Assembly (NCBI RefSeq): GCF_029168945.1
Contig: NC_083602.1
Span: 76,528,600-76,592,599, forward strand
Origin: Cannabis sativa
Taxonomy: Eukaryota; Streptophyta; Magnoliopsida; Rosales; Cannabaceae
Direction: 5' to 3'
Length of the DNA stretch: 64,000 bases
Within the stretch, counting starts at the first letter, position 1; every line of letters starts with the position of its first letter. The notes below the pieces were generated by a model. The model was given only the letters and a program-made list of their open reading frames with translations, was not told where the DNA came from and did no database searches. The position numbers and the translations under genes were made by a program. This document shows positions 11,251 to 24,197 of the stretch, piece after piece.

Positions 11251-14207
11251 ACTACAACTTAATAACAGAAAATATTTAAGTATGATGATGAAAATCAACT
11301 TAAATATTAATTTTCTATTTAATTAAATACACTAGAAAAATACTTCAAGCAAAAATATCATCTATCTATATTTTTCTTTGACTAATTAATTCAATTTCTA
11401 ATAATATACTTTAATTCAATTTATTTTAAATTAATCAATAAATAAAAAAATCATTGGTTTAAGTTGATCCAAGAATTAATTAAAATGAATAATTAATTTA
11501 CAACTTAATCTATTTTTCAAGATAGATTCAAAATCATCTTGCATTATGAAATGCAATTTCGAAAATTGATTAATAAAATAAAGAAAAATATATTTTACTT
11601 CATTTATTTTAATTAATCATTAAATGAAAAAAATCATTGATTTAAGTTGGTCCAAAATTAAAATAAATAATTTACAACTTTAATCAATTTTTCAAATAAA
11701 ATTCGAAATTCCAGCATTTAAGAAATGCAATTTCGAAATTTGATTAATAAAATAAAGAAAAAATATATTTTGAAAATTATTTAAATTTAGTTGACAAAAT
11801 AAATTTCAACTAAAAATAATTTTCTATTTAATTAAGTGTCATGAAAAAGAAATATTTAAGTATCATGATGAAAATCAACTTAGATATTTAATTTTCAAAT
11901 TAATTAAATGTATGAAATTCAAGAAATAAATAATTAAGTGTAGAGAAGGCTTAATTATTAATCTCTAGTTTAATACTAGGAAAAAATATACTTAAAATAA
12001 ATTGTACCAAAATTAATTATTTAAATAATTAATTTCACAATGTATAATATTTTCCTATTTAATATTAGAAATAATAAGTAGTCTAGAAATAACTATCTAG
12101 AAAATATCTTATTTGACTAAGTATCTTTTCTACAAAATTTGAAAAAAATATCTAATTTAAGTTGTATTAGAAAAAATCTAGAACTTAAATATTTTTAAAT
12201 TTAAATTTAATTAAATATCAAAAATTAAGTTGTAACCACTTAATTTAAAAATATTCCATTTTAAGTTAATATTCGAAAATATATTAACTTAAAAAATATC
12301 TAAAGAATCTTAATAACCAATGCCTAAAATTCTTCAACTTAATTTTGAAATTTTAAATCCAAAAGATATTCAGATTTAAGTTGGTTAGTTGTAGATAACT
12401 AAATATCAACTTAAATAGGAATATTTAATGAAAAATTTAAATTAAGCTTCAGAAAGAATCTAGATGGTTATAATTCTATATTTAATTAAATAAAAGAAAA
12501 TACATATAGTTTAGCTAAGAAAAAAAAATTCTTTAAACTATAATTTTCTTAAATTAATTTCAAAATAAATGAAATTAATTATGTTGCTAATCAATTTTAT
12601 TAGGTTAAACTAGTTTAATTAACCTAGTACAGTTATTCAAATCAGGCAAATGGGCCTTCACAATTGGGATGGTTCATGTGAGGGGGTACTGGGTTCAGTA
12701 TGTCGTACCCACTACTATGGCTCCCAACTCTCACACAAGGCCCAAAAGAGAGGAATTTAACCTTAAAATGAACAACTGTTATTAATTGAATAAGCCCAAA
12801 AAACCAAATGGGCCTAAATAAAATCTATCAAGAACTATGATATTTTATTTAGCAACATTAACCTATATGCATCTATAATGAAATTAAACACATAGGCTCA
12901 CACAGGCACACTTTGGATGGGTCATATCATGTTGCTAGGTCATACACAGATGAAAGAAGATTGTAAATATACCTGTTACAAATTATTAACTTGACCAAGG
13001 GAGCCATGAGTTAAAATCAGATCATTGGATCTGTCAACAAGTTAACCATGGCTATTTGCAATCAAGCAATAATAAGTTTTGAAAATTTACACACAAGCTA
13101 AAACACATACTCCTGCAACAAGGTTAGCTAGATAGTTGGATGTAGGATTTATTTAATTTTAAATTAAATAATTAATTTCGAAATAAATAATTAATTAATT
13201 AAATAAAAATATTTTCGAAAATTTTATAAAATTTAAAAAAAATTTCAAAATTTTAAAAAAAATTAAACCTACAATTTTGAAAAATTAGGTTTCAACCAAC
13301 CTAAATATCATTTCAAAATTTGCTCACTACTTTTAAAAATTAAATGTTATTTTATAAATAAAATTAAATAAAAAATTAAAAAAGATAAATGAATATCTTT
13401 TTCAGATTTTAAATGTAATTTAAATAAATAAAATAACAAATTTAAGAGTTAGCAAAATATCTTACATCTATTTAAAATTACATGATTATAGTTATCTTAT
13501 TTTAAATTTAAATAAGGTCAAATTATTTAAAAAAAAAGATTTAATTTAAAAATTTAAAATCTGACCTTAAATTTAAAAAATAAGATAAAATATAATCAAA
13601 TTTAAAAATAAGATAGATAATTAAGCAAAAAAGATAGATATTTACTATTTTCAAATTCAAATTACACTAATATCATGAATTATATTTAAAAAATATTAAA
13701 TAAATTAATTATGATAATTAGAATTGAATTTGGAATAGTAAATGTATTAATACAGAACTTCACAAAAAATCGGAAGTTAATTCCATGAAAAAACATGAAA
13801 AAACGAAGAAAATCGAAAAAATTGTGAGCTGTACGGACAGTATGCCAAGCATACTGTCCATGGGCGCGCAAGGGCTGGCTTGGGCGTGAAACCTAGGCGT
13901 AGGGGGCTGCTAGCAGCCTCTCCGCGCGCGCATGTGGGATTCAGCTCAACCCCGATTTTTTCGAAACTTTAAAAAATCATAACTAATTCAAATTAAATCG
14001 AAATTGAGTTCTGTAAAAAAGTAACTTGCTTAATTTTTTTCCATAATATCCAATAAAAATAATTCCAGAAACAGATATTAAATTATTTTTAACGAAAATT
14101 CACAAACATCAATCAATCATCAAATAACACTCAATACAACATGATAACATCCAAAAAACATCAAACAATCGTTTTAAAGTCCAAATTTCTTGGAAGCGAA
14201 TCAATTA
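11251..14207 (-). mobile_element. Non-coding 5' leader of A2
   Basis: This AT-rich leader is homologous, in inverted orientation, to 2100-5150 of A3. The conserved island with GTACGACATACTGAACC in reverse lies at about 12650-12745. The hairpin-bearing pre-gag island is absent: the sequence passes from AATAACAGAAAATA straight to the TTTAAGTATGATG segment near 11270. No coding sequence is visible. Confidence 0.75.
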
Positions 14208-14224
14208 CCATGGCTCTGAGGCCA
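14208..14224 (-). other. Primer-binding site of A2
   Basis: On the minus strand this reads TGGCCTCAGAGCCATGG and begins 2 nt inside the 5' LTR. It resembles the usual copia binding site for initiator-methionine tRNA (TGGTATCAGAGC) but with CC in place of TA at positions 4-5. The same variant occurs in A1, A4 and E. Confidence 0.75.
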
Positions 14225-14226
14225 GT

Positions 14227-16105
14227 TGTTGGAAATTATTTTACCAGGATCTTAGATCTACTCACAAGTATGTTGATTAACACCCTAAATATGAACTTTC
14301 TAAAACGATGAAATAAACACATATAAAGTTTAGGAAACCTTACATTGGGTGCAGCGGAATAATATGACTCCTTCCATTCAGATATCTAGCCCTTGATTCC
14401 TTTCTGTAGCAGAGCATTATCAATATCTGAACCTGGATCTCTTTCTCTGAATCTTTGATGCTGAAACTCCTTCTTGCTGAAAGTCTTTCTTCACGATCTT
14501 CCTCACTATGATTGAGGTATCACTTGCTGTGTAAGGGCACTACCCTCACACTAAGAATTTTGAAATTTCAATGAAGAAGAAAGAGAGAGGGAGTGGTCGG
14601 CCAGATAGGGAGAGAGAAGGCTCAGGTTTTTCTAAATCAGAAGTGTAATTTTCTTGAAGCCTTCACTATCTATTTATAGCATTCCACTAGGGTTAGGTTT
14701 AAATTATTTGGCATTAAAATAATAAAAATATCAGTTTAAATTCCCTAAAAAAGTGGCCGGCCCTATACATGTGGATTTGGGCCTCACTTTTTGCAATTTT
14801 GTAGTTTTATCTTTTCTGCATCTGATTTTCTCAAAAACACCAATTTTCTAATTCATCCATTTAAATGCCAATTCTAATTATTTAATAATTATAAATAATT
14901 ATTAAATAATATTTTCATTTACCATATTTATTAATTGAACCATACAAAGTATCATAATTAACAAATATGCCCCTATAAACTCTTTCTTTACAATTTTGCC
15001 CTTATTTAGTGAAAAATTCACAAATAGAAATAGTCTAATTTGAGAATTATAATTGATTAATCAAAACCAATTATATGAGTCTTACAAGCAATATTATCTC
15101 AACTAGTGCGGGGACCATGGGTCTATATAACCAAGCTTCCAATAAGTAGATCAAGAATTTAGCACTAAAATTCACTAACTTATTAATTCGTTGAATCCAC
15201 GCATAGAACTTAGAATTGCACTCTCAGTATATAGAATGCTCTATATGTTCCACCATATAGACGCATCATTAGTTATCCATTTTTATAATCCTAATATGAT
15301 CAATGATCCTCTATATGAATGATCTACACTGTAAAGGGATTAGATTACCGTAACACCCTACTATGTATTTTATCCTTAAAACACTTGACCTCGTATAAAT
15401 GATATTTCAGCTTATGTGAAATGAGTACTCCACCATTTATGTTCGTTTGGTCAAGCTCGAAAAAGATCATCCTTTGCTTACTATTCGCCAGATAGAAGCT
15501 ATAGATTCCATGTTTATGTTAGCGCTCCCACTCAATTGCACTACCGTGTTCCCAAAATGTACGTATCACCCTGACCTAAAAGTAGGCTTAACTAACAAAT
15601 CAAAGAACACGAATAGCCTTTCAAGATTGAGCCTAATCATAACAGGATTAAGAACATTTGATCTAGGATCAACTAGGCGATATTGACTTGAATAGATATT
15701 ACGGTAAGTTTAATAAATCTAAGTCAAAGTTCAATATCGGTCCCTTCCGATGCATACTCCATGCATCCAACCTGAGCTTTACTTTAACCAATGCTCTGGA
15801 AAGAACATAGCACTTCTCCAAATGCAAGTAAACTCTGTTGTAGATTATCATATTAGTAAAACCCTGTGCCTGATAAATCTAGGAAACTTTATTCACATAG
15901 TCATGTTTACTTTCCAATGTGTTGACGACACAATAAACAGGATCAAGTGTGTGAAAAGGGTTTCAGACGAATTCATACATTATGTACATATAATCATGCA
16001 ATAAATCATGTGAACCATGCAACATTAAATGTTATTTCTGATCTATATTAATAAGTAAATCTGATTATATTGAAATGAGTTTTATTTAGGGCATAAAACC
16101 CAACA
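14227..16105 (-). repeat. 5' LTR of A2
   Basis: This is a complete 1879-bp LTR, TGTTGG to CCAACA. On the minus strand it has a TATA-type box (CTATAAATAGAT in reverse, near 14670) about 450 bp before its inner end. Target duplication CTAAC follows at 16106. Confidence 0.9.
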
Positions 16106-16110
16106 CTAAC

Positions 16111-17874
16111 TTGGTTTGTTGTTCTAATGGGACAAATCCCTAATGGATTGTCAACATTAGACAAACATAATACTGTTAGATCTTGAATGATAAATATTGT
16201 AAGTGCAACATCTAGCTGTTCATCAATTGATGACACCTTAGACTAGTATTTACAATATGAAACAAGAAGATTGTATAAATAAGATTACTTTGACTCTCGC
16301 TAATCGGAGCATCGTTGGATTCTTATTTAAATACGAAATTGTCCTAATTCCTCTTAGCTTATTCATTTCGATTTAGCTCAATAACATATCATTGGATGAA
16401 TGGTCTATAAATCATTTCATGTCATGCTATTTTCTCGTAAGAAATTTAATGACGCATATGATTATATTCCCGAAATTCTATCCCAAAATAATATAAATCC
16501 TCAATCTTAGAAATCTCCTACTTGTATGGGCAAATCAGACTTAGAGTTAAATTAGTAGTGGCGGTCCAAGAAAGAATTACTCATTATATTTGGTATAAAT
16601 TTAAGTCTTTGACTTTAAATTTTAATTTCCAAATATTTTTTTACAATACAGTTTCACTTTCACAAGTGTTTAATAACCATTTTCTATCAATGGATTCAAA
16701 CTTTATGAAATATGAGTTAAGTATTCTGTGACCAGGATCCACTTGCACTATTCTAAGAACTCTTTGATGTAACTAAACCTAAGTCATCAAAAGATACAAC
16801 CACATATTTTTTAAATCTATGGCATTTGTATCTTGTTCATAGTGGTTTTGACAAGATCATTCTCTGCAAAGAGTTAATATGCCTATATCCACTGAAAGTA
16901 AGTTTATCTCATTCACAGATGGATGTACATTCAGGGGTGGATATAAGTTTTTCGTTATATTCTTAAAATGATCACTCTAGATTTTACCTTATGCAAAGAA
17001 ATTTGAAATGTTTGAAAAATTTCATGAATTTCTAGCAATGGTGATAAAACCAATAAGGTAAGTGGTTAAAGATCTTGCGAACTGATAGGGGTTGAGAAAT
17101 AGTTAGTAGATATGCAGTTCAAAGATCATTACGTTGATTTTGAATTATATCCAAACTTACCCCCCACCCCCCAAAAATTTGAGTTGCATATTGATGATTA
17201 GTTACTAGTCGTTGCCTAAGTCCTTCTATGGTAATACAATTTCAGAATGATGCAATGGTTGGGTACTTAGTGTAAACCATTACTAGATTCATGGATGACC
17301 TATTTGAAATCTTAAGAAAAGCTAGAACTGTTAACCATGGTTTGCATGTTTGTTAGCTGTTCTAAGTGATTAGGGGTGGACCATCCCATAGTCATTAGAT
17401 AAGAAAGTGTTTGTTTAAACAAATACTACTTTTCTAAGAAAATGACTAAGTCTAAAAATAAAGTAGCAAATAAAGGAGATATTTTTTTTCTTGATTCCAT
17501 AAGTGTTGTATCATCTTATTCGATACAAGATGATCCCACTACCTCTGTTGTCTTGACACAACTAAAGAGGTTAATACCATTTAGTTTTCTTAGACATAAT
17601 TCACAGTACCTTGTCGTAGTGGGAGAGTTTTAAGGAACTTCACTTCTTATGACTTGGAAGACACTAGTGATTAAAGTTCATTGTGAGTTTAAATAAGTAA
17701 TGGATTGTCAAGAGAAGAAATTAAGAAGAAAAGCCAATACAACTATGGTTTGATCCATTCACATGGAGTAACCTAAAGTTTTCTATTACAAGGACATAAA
17801 AGGAAATTTTCGTTAATAAGTCTATTCAATGGACTTAACAAAACTTCCTGTTCCTAGTATTATAGGTTTGAGTT
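16111..17874 (+). pseudogene. Decayed copia pol relic of A3
   Basis: This continues A3 after the A2 insertion and matches A1 from about 44540 to 46290. The GAG-pre-integrase-like remnant (LWHL...H) is near 16816-16880, followed by a DNSRL-like integrase segment and a broken SDRGG near 17085. Many stops and frameshifts are present. No gag precedes it: the leader joins the pol relic at the same junction as in A1. The element stops at 17874, where an unrelated LTR begins, so its 3' end and right LTR are lost. Confidence 0.6.
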
Positions 17875-19250
17875 TGTTGACTTCGCTTTTAGCCAACGAC
17901 AATGAGTCTTTTTGATAAGCGATAAACGATATGTCGTAATAAGAATACGTAATAAAGCAAATAATAATAAGAAGACACAGAAATTTTATAGAGGTTCAAC
18001 CCTGAGCAATTCGGTAATAGCCTAATCCTCATTAGTTGTATTGACTTAAGAATAAGGAAGAAGATTCCTTTTCTTATAGCTCTTACAATAGTATCTTTGA
18101 ATATATAATCCTTAGATGGCCTTAGCTTATAGCGTTTCAGCGTATGATCTCTGTTTTACAGTTTTTGTCCGATCCCCCTGCCCAGTGACCATTCCTCACT
18201 ATTTATAGGGCAAGAAACTTGAGGAGGAGGAGTTTCCTCTCTCGTTACAAAGCGCATAAACACAAAGATCGTGTGATCATTGCTGAATGCTAGGATCGTG
18301 GGATTGAGGCTGTATACACCGATAGTGGAATCGTGTGTATGCCACATCCACGCAAGTTGATCACTGAGTTATAGGGATTGAGCTGGTGACTCACGAAGTG
18401 CTTGGTTGAATTCGCTAAGTGTTTCTCATTCTGCACGGCTCGTTAAGTATTCCATCATGGATATGCCAGCGAGGCATCCTGCTCGGCATGCTCATCCGAC
18501 CAGGTGCTCTAAGTTGATGCCACGTGTCACCATTCTTGTGATGCCACATCAGAGTGCCAATTTTGGGATAACATTTGCCCCCAAGTCTGTGCGGGACCTC
18601 CGAGGTTGCGTATAGACTTATTTCGAGCTGGCTCTACCTTGGTAAGGGGACACGTGTCGAGCATGACCGTTCGAGACTCGATGTGAAGCTGACTGGGCAT
18701 CCCTTCAGTTTTCGGCTAATTAATGCTCTGACAATTAATATTTTGAAAATCTAAATTTCTCTCTCCACGGCTGACGGTTGCACTCGATTATTTTGATTTC
18801 CCATATTTGCTTTCGAGGCGGGAAGTCGAGGCGTCTAAGTTTCCTTTACGTACAGTTACCCTTTTGCCTATAAATACTTGGAGTACTGGCACATTACCTA
18901 ATTTCATCACCCTTCGTTGTTAAGCAAACTTCAGAGCAAAAAGAGAGAGTTTTCAGGCTTCAAAGTTTCTGAAGAGCTTTCAGACGATTTCAGGCTTGCT
19001 TGAATCCGGACACTCGAATCTTTGAGTAAGTTTCTGACGCCCTTTATGTTTTTCCTTTGCATGCTTGTGCTTTTGAATGTATCTTTGCTGTAGAAAGAAC
19101 ACTGTAGGAAACCCGAGGGTTTGAAACTTCTGCGACTCTTCTTTTCCATGTCCTTGCGTTAGCTTTCAGCCGTAAGGCTTGTTTTAGAACTGCATTGCGT
19201 CTGTTTTCCATTCTGCTTTCTTCAAGCTTCATGAAGTTTTTGCCCTAACT
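17875..19250 (+). mobile_element. LTR-like fragment, probably Ty3/gypsy (Tat-like)
   Basis: This unrelated, less AT-rich segment sits between truncated A3 and A4. It begins TGTTGACTTCGCTTTTAGCC, resembling the start of many plant Tat-type gypsy LTRs. It has an AAATTTTATAGAGGTTCAACC stretch and a plus-strand TATA box (CTATAAATACT, 18868-18878), followed by a leader-like stretch rich in short pyrimidine runs. No matching end or target duplication is visible, and both neighbours are truncated at its edges. It probably marks a deletion or recombination junction. Assignment is by general resemblance only. Confidence 0.45.
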
Positions 19251-20696
19251 CAAGAAAAAATATCTAATTTAAGTTGTTATAGAAAAAATCTAAAATATCC
19301 AACTTAAATATTTTTCAAATAAAATTTAATTAAATATCTAATTTAAGTTGTAACAACCTAATTTGAAAAATATTCCATTTTAAGTTGATGTATATTTAAA
19401 AAAAAATATCAACTTAAAAAAATATCTTAAGAATCATCAATAACCAATTCCTAGAATTCCTCAACTTAATTTTGAAATTCAAAAGATATTCAAATTTAAG
19501 TTGATAAATAAAATTAGTTAGAAATAACTAATTTACAACTTAAATAGGAATATTTAATGAAATAATTGAAATAAGCTTCAGAAAGAATCTAGTTAGTTAT
19601 AATTCTATATTTAATTAAATACAAGAAAAATACAGATAGTTTATCTAGAAATAATTTCATTAAACTAAGAGTGTTTTTCTTAAAATTAACTTTAAAATAT
19701 TAAAATGAAAAAAAAAATTCATATATTTTAAAAGTTAATTATGTTGCTAATCAATTTTATTAGGTTAAACTAATTTAATTAACTTTATACAGTTATTCGA
19801 ATCAGGCAAATGGGCCTTCACAGTTGGGGTAGTTCATGTGAGGGGGAGCTGGGTTCAGTATGTCGTACCCACTTTTATTGGTCCCCAACTCTCACACAAG
19901 GCCCAAAAGAGAGGAATTTAACCTTAAAATGAACAATTGTTATTAATTGAATAGGCCAAAAAAAAAAAAAAACTAAATGGGCCTAAATAAAATCTATCAT
20001 GGTGTGACATTTTATTTAGCAACAACCTATATGCATCTAAACATAAAGTAAGCATATAGGCTCACACAGGCACACAGATTTGGATGGATCTTATCATGTT
20101 ACTAGGTCATACACAGATGAAAGAAGAATGTAAAATTTACCTGTTACAAATTATTTACTTGACCTATTGACAATTGAACCATGAGTTAAAATCAGATCCT
20201 TGGATCTGTCAACAAGTTAACCATGGCAATTTAGATCAAGCAATAATAGGTTTTAGAAAACTTACAAACAAGCTAAAACACATACTCCTGCAACAAGTTG
20301 ACTTTGGATAGTTGGATGTAGGATTTATTTAATTTTAAATTAATTAATTTATTAAATAAAATTTCAAAAAATAAATAAATAATAAAAAATATATATTTTT
20401 GGTTTTTAAAATAAATTTAAATAAATAAATAAAATTTAGAATTAAACCTACAATTTTGAAAAATTAGGTTTCAACTAACCTAAATATAATTTCAAAAAAA
20501 ATGCTAACCATCTTTTAAATTTCATGTTATTTTATAAATTAAATATTCAATAAAATAAAATGATAATTAAATATTCTTTTCTGATTTTATAATTTAATTT
20601 AATAAAAAATAACAAAATTTAAAAGTTAGCAAAATATCTTATTTCTATTCAAAATATCATGATTATAGTAATCTTATTTTAAATTTAAATAAGGCA

Positions 20697-21484
20697 TGTT
20701 GCCCCTGATTTTGCCCAATATACGTGGACCAACCAGACAAGGACACGCGGATCAAGCAATTCACAACCCAAAGATATTTGCTAAGTCTTTATGCCGTAAG
20801 GCAACATCCAGGATGTAGCTCCCGGAGAAGGCATATGGAATCCCACATGCTCCCGGAAGCTCAAGTAACGCTAAGGCATCTCCGCGAGGTGTCAGGTTTC
20901 TCCTGAGCAATCAAGTCGCATTTAATGCCGCATGGGATGAAGCGTGTTGGGACTGCTACATGCAATAAAGTCTGACGGCACAACCTCCAACCTGCAGCTA
21001 CAAAGTAATGATCATTTAAGTCTAGCGACGGCTACACTGTGAAGAGTCACATCATTCAAAAGACAATAAGGACATTCCACATAAAAGCCCAACAGCACCT
21101 AGGGATTTGACAATGCATTACTCATGGTATATTCATTAGGAATGCCTAACGTTATGGATACTTGCATATACACTTGTAAAGATAATTCTGGGGATCACCC
21201 CACCAAAAACACTATAAATACCCCCTCAAAGCTCATAAAATGGGATCGAGAATCTTGGGCTGCATAAGAGCAAGAAGAGTAAATACTCACCAAGAACATT
21301 CTCTGTATTTATAAGAGTGAAACACTCACCAAATACATTCTCTGTATTAAATACATCCATAAATAACAAAGACTCGTGGACTAAGGCTCATTAACGCCCC
21401 AACCACGTAAAAATCCTTCTCTAATTTTCTTACAGCTCTATAAACTTATAATATTTTATTAGTTGTCGAAAATCTCGGTCAACA
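20697..21484 (+). mobile_element. Solo LTR, probably gypsy-type, in the A4 leader
   Basis: This is 788 bp of distinctly more GC-rich sequence breaking the AT-rich leader exactly at AAATAAGG/TCAAAT, which is continuous in A2 and E. It starts TGTTGCCCCTGATTTTGCC and ends AATCTCGGTCAACA. A TATA box (CTATAAATACC) lies near 21218 on the plus strand, followed by a transcript-like leader. The flanking 5-mers (AGGCA and AGGTC) match at only three bases, so the target duplication is imperfect or decayed. The TGTTG...TCAACA ends suit a Tat-type gypsy LTR. Confidence 0.6.
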
Positions 21485-22155
21485 AGGTCAAATAATTTAA
21501 AAAATATAATAATTTAAAAAAAACATTAATATCTGACCTTAAATTTAAAAATAAGATAAAATAATCAAATTTTAAAAATAAGATAGATAATTAAGCAAAA
21601 AATAGATATTTACCTATTTTCAAGTTCAAATTACACTAATATTATAAATTAATTTTTAAAAAATACAATTATTTTAATTTTGATAATTAGAATTGAAATA
21701 TGAATAGTAAATATCTAAATACAAAACTATACAAAAAATCGAAAGTTAATTCCATGAAATAGCATGAAAAATCGAAGAAAAGCGAAAAAAATGTGAGCTG
21801 TACGGATGGCATGCAAAAAAAATGGGCGCAAGGGGATGCTTGGGCGCACAAAGGGTGCTGTCAGCAGCAACCCGCGCGCACAAGGGTGTGTCACCACCCC
21901 CAATTTTTTCAAAACTTCAGAAAATCATAACTAATTCAAATAAAATCGAAATTGAGTTCTGTAAAAAAGTAAATTGCTTAATTTTTTTTTTTCAAACTAT
22001 CCAATAAAAATAATTCTAGAAACGAAAATTCAATTATTTTTCATAAAATTTCACAAGCATCAATCAATCATCATATAACACACAGATCAACATGAAACCA
22101 TCCAAATCAACACATATCATCGTTTTAATTCATATTTCATGAAAGTAAATCATTA

Positions 22156-22172
22156 CCATGGCTCTGAGGCCA
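22156..22172 (-). other. Primer-binding site of A4
   Basis: This is the same 17-base variant, TGGCCTCAGAGCCATGG in reverse, as in A1, A2 and E, placed 2 nt inside the LTR. Confidence 0.7.
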
Positions 22173-22174
22173 GT

Positions 22175-24052
22175 TGTTGGAAATATTTTACCAGGATCTA
22201 GATTTACTACTGTGTATGTTTCATTAACATCCTAATATGAATTCTAAAACAATGACATAAACACATATAAAGTTTAGGAAACCTTATATTGGGTGCAGCG
22301 GAATATAATGACTCCTTCCGTTCAGATTTCTAGCCCTTAGTTCCTTTCTGTAGCAGAGCATCACCAAGATTTGAACCTGGATCTCTTTCTCTCCTTCCTT
22401 GATGTTGATTCTCCTTCTTGTTGATTGGATTCTTCACAATCTTCCACACTATGGTTGAGATACCACTTGATGTGTGTGGGCACTCACTCATTCACTCAAG
22501 GTTCGAAAATTTAGAAGAAGAAAAGAGAAGAGAAATGGTTCGGCCTATAGAGAAAAGAATAGGAGGCTCAACTTTCTGAAGACAAGAAATTTCATCAACT
22601 TTAAGTGTGAGCCATCACTATCTATTTATAGGTAACCATCTAGGTTTAGCTTAGAATTATTTGTCATTAAAATAATGAAAAAATAAATGATAAAAGCCTA
22701 CACTAGTGGCCGGCTTGGGCTTTGGATATTGGGCCTCACTTATACAATTTTGCTGTTTTATCATTTCTGCATCTCATTTTCTCAAAAACGCCAATTTTCC
22801 AATTTAACCACTTAAATGCCAATTCCAATTATTTAATAACTAAAAATTAATTATTAAATAATATTGTCATTTAATATATTTATTAATTAGACATATAAAG
22901 TCTCTTAATTAACAAATAAAACCTAGAATCTCTATTCTTATAATTTTGCCCTTGCTTAGTGAAAATTCATAAACTAGACATAGTCTAATTTTAGAATTAT
23001 AATTGATTAATCAAAATCAATTAACTGAGTCTTACAAGCAGTATGGTCTCAACTAGTATGGGGACCATGGGCCTATATAACCGAGCTTCCAATAAGCCGA
23101 ACCGAATTTACCAAGTAAATTCCATAACTTATTAATTCCTTATTGAATCCACTCTTAGAACTTGGAATTGCACTCTCAGTTATATAGAACGCTCTATATG
23201 TTCCACGATATAGATACACTATTAATTATCCGTTATAATCCTCATTTGATCAATAATCCTCTAATAGATGATCTACATAATATAGGGATTAAATTACCGT
23301 TACACCCTTCAATGTATTTTATCCTTAAAACACTTAGCTTCGTATAAATGATATTTCAGTGAAGTGAAATGAGATCTCAACCATTTATCTCTGTTTAGCC
23401 AAGCTCGAAGGATATCATCGTTTCACTTCTAAATTCCTATAGAAGTTATAGATTCCATATTTATGTTAGCGCTCCCACTCAATTATACTATCATGTTTCC
23501 AAAATGTACGTATCACCCTGACCCAAAAGTAGGCTTAACTAACAAATCAAAGAACATGTATAGTACTCCTGAGATCGAACCTAACCATATCAGGATTAAG
23601 ATCATTTGATCTAGGATCAACAGGTGATATTGAATTGAATAGATATTACAGTAAATTTTAACATATCTAATCAAAGTTCAATATCGGTCCCTTCCGATGT
23701 ATACTCCATACATCCGATACTGGTAAACTTTGCCAATGCCCTGGAAAGGACATACCACTTATCCAAGGTGTAAGAATACCTATCGTTGATTATCATTCCA
23801 GTCTAAATCCAGTGAACTAACAAATCAGGGAATAAACTTCCGAACATATAATCAAGATTATATTCCACTGTGCTGACAACACTATAATCATTAATAAAAA
23901 TATATGTTCTGGAGTTAAATAGAATTTATACATTATATATATAATCATGAAATAAATCATGTGAACCATGCAACATAAAATGTTATTTCTGATCTTTATT
24001 AGTAAATCTAATTATATTGAAATGGGTTTTATTTAGGGCACAAAACCCAACA
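22175..24052 (-). repeat. 5' LTR of A4
   Basis: This is a complete 1878-bp LTR, TGTTGGAAATATTTTACC to AAAACCCAACA. It is more diverged than the A2 and A1 LTRs, and part of it (the AATATATGTTCTGGAG segment) resembles the D-type LTR. It is an intermediate or recombinant subtype. Confidence 0.85.
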
Positions 24053-24197
24053 TATATGTTCTGGACTTAACAAATTTTGTATATATTAACCCATAAACAT
24101 GAAAACTACATGTAAACATAAATGACTTCTAATCTTTTATTGATAACAAATCAAATGAGATTGAAATGGGTTTTATTCAGGGCATAAAATCCCAACA
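24053..24197 (-). repeat. Terminal fragment of a D-type LTR
   Basis: These 145 bp match, in reverse, the first 145 bp or so of the LTR at 29543. They end in a second TTTTATTCAGGGCATAAAATCCCAACA-like terminus directly after the first LTR end at 24052. The segment starts at ATATGTTCTGGAC, a string also inside the preceding LTR, so the join may reflect recombination between LTRs. The interior of element D begins immediately at 24198. Confidence 0.7.

Larger units (their letters stand above)
5650..16105 (-). mobile_element. Copia-family LTR retrotransposon A2, gag-less and non-autonomous, with nested solo LTR
   Basis: This element is bounded by TGTTGG and CCAACA, with a 5-bp target duplication CTAAC at 5645-5649 and 16106-16110. 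It was inserted inside A3. Reading on the minus strand it has a 5' LTR (14227-16105), primer-binding site (14208-14224), long AT-rich leader, decayed pol and a 3' LTR (5650-7523). There is no gag. A deletion removed the inner end of the 3' LTR, the polypurine tract and the last part of pol, joining 7523 to sequence equivalent to A1 position about 46320. The pre-gag island present in A1, A3 and E is also missing near 11270. A solo LTR occupies 7550-9450. It cannot encode its own mobility proteins. Confidence 0.9.
19251..24052 (-). mobile_element. Truncated copia-family element A4
   Basis: This is the 5' half of a minus-strand element: 5' LTR (22175-24052), primer-binding site (22156-22172) and leader (down to 19251). 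gag, pol and the 3' LTR are missing at the left breakpoint. The leader has the conserved island (about 19805-19910) with TATGTCGTACCCAC. A 788-bp foreign solo LTR interrupts it at 20697-21484. On the right, the LTR end at 24052 abuts a fragment of another LTR, so no target duplication can be confirmed. Confidence 0.8.

Noticed and set aside
15750..16004. 84-codon frame starting MHTPCIQPE, also repeated in other LTRs
   Set aside because: Also antisense within LTR sequence and varying in length between copies. Treated as chance.
20724..20906. 60-codon frame inside the 788-bp solo LTR
   Set aside because: No recognisable motif. It sits in the promoter part of an LTR.
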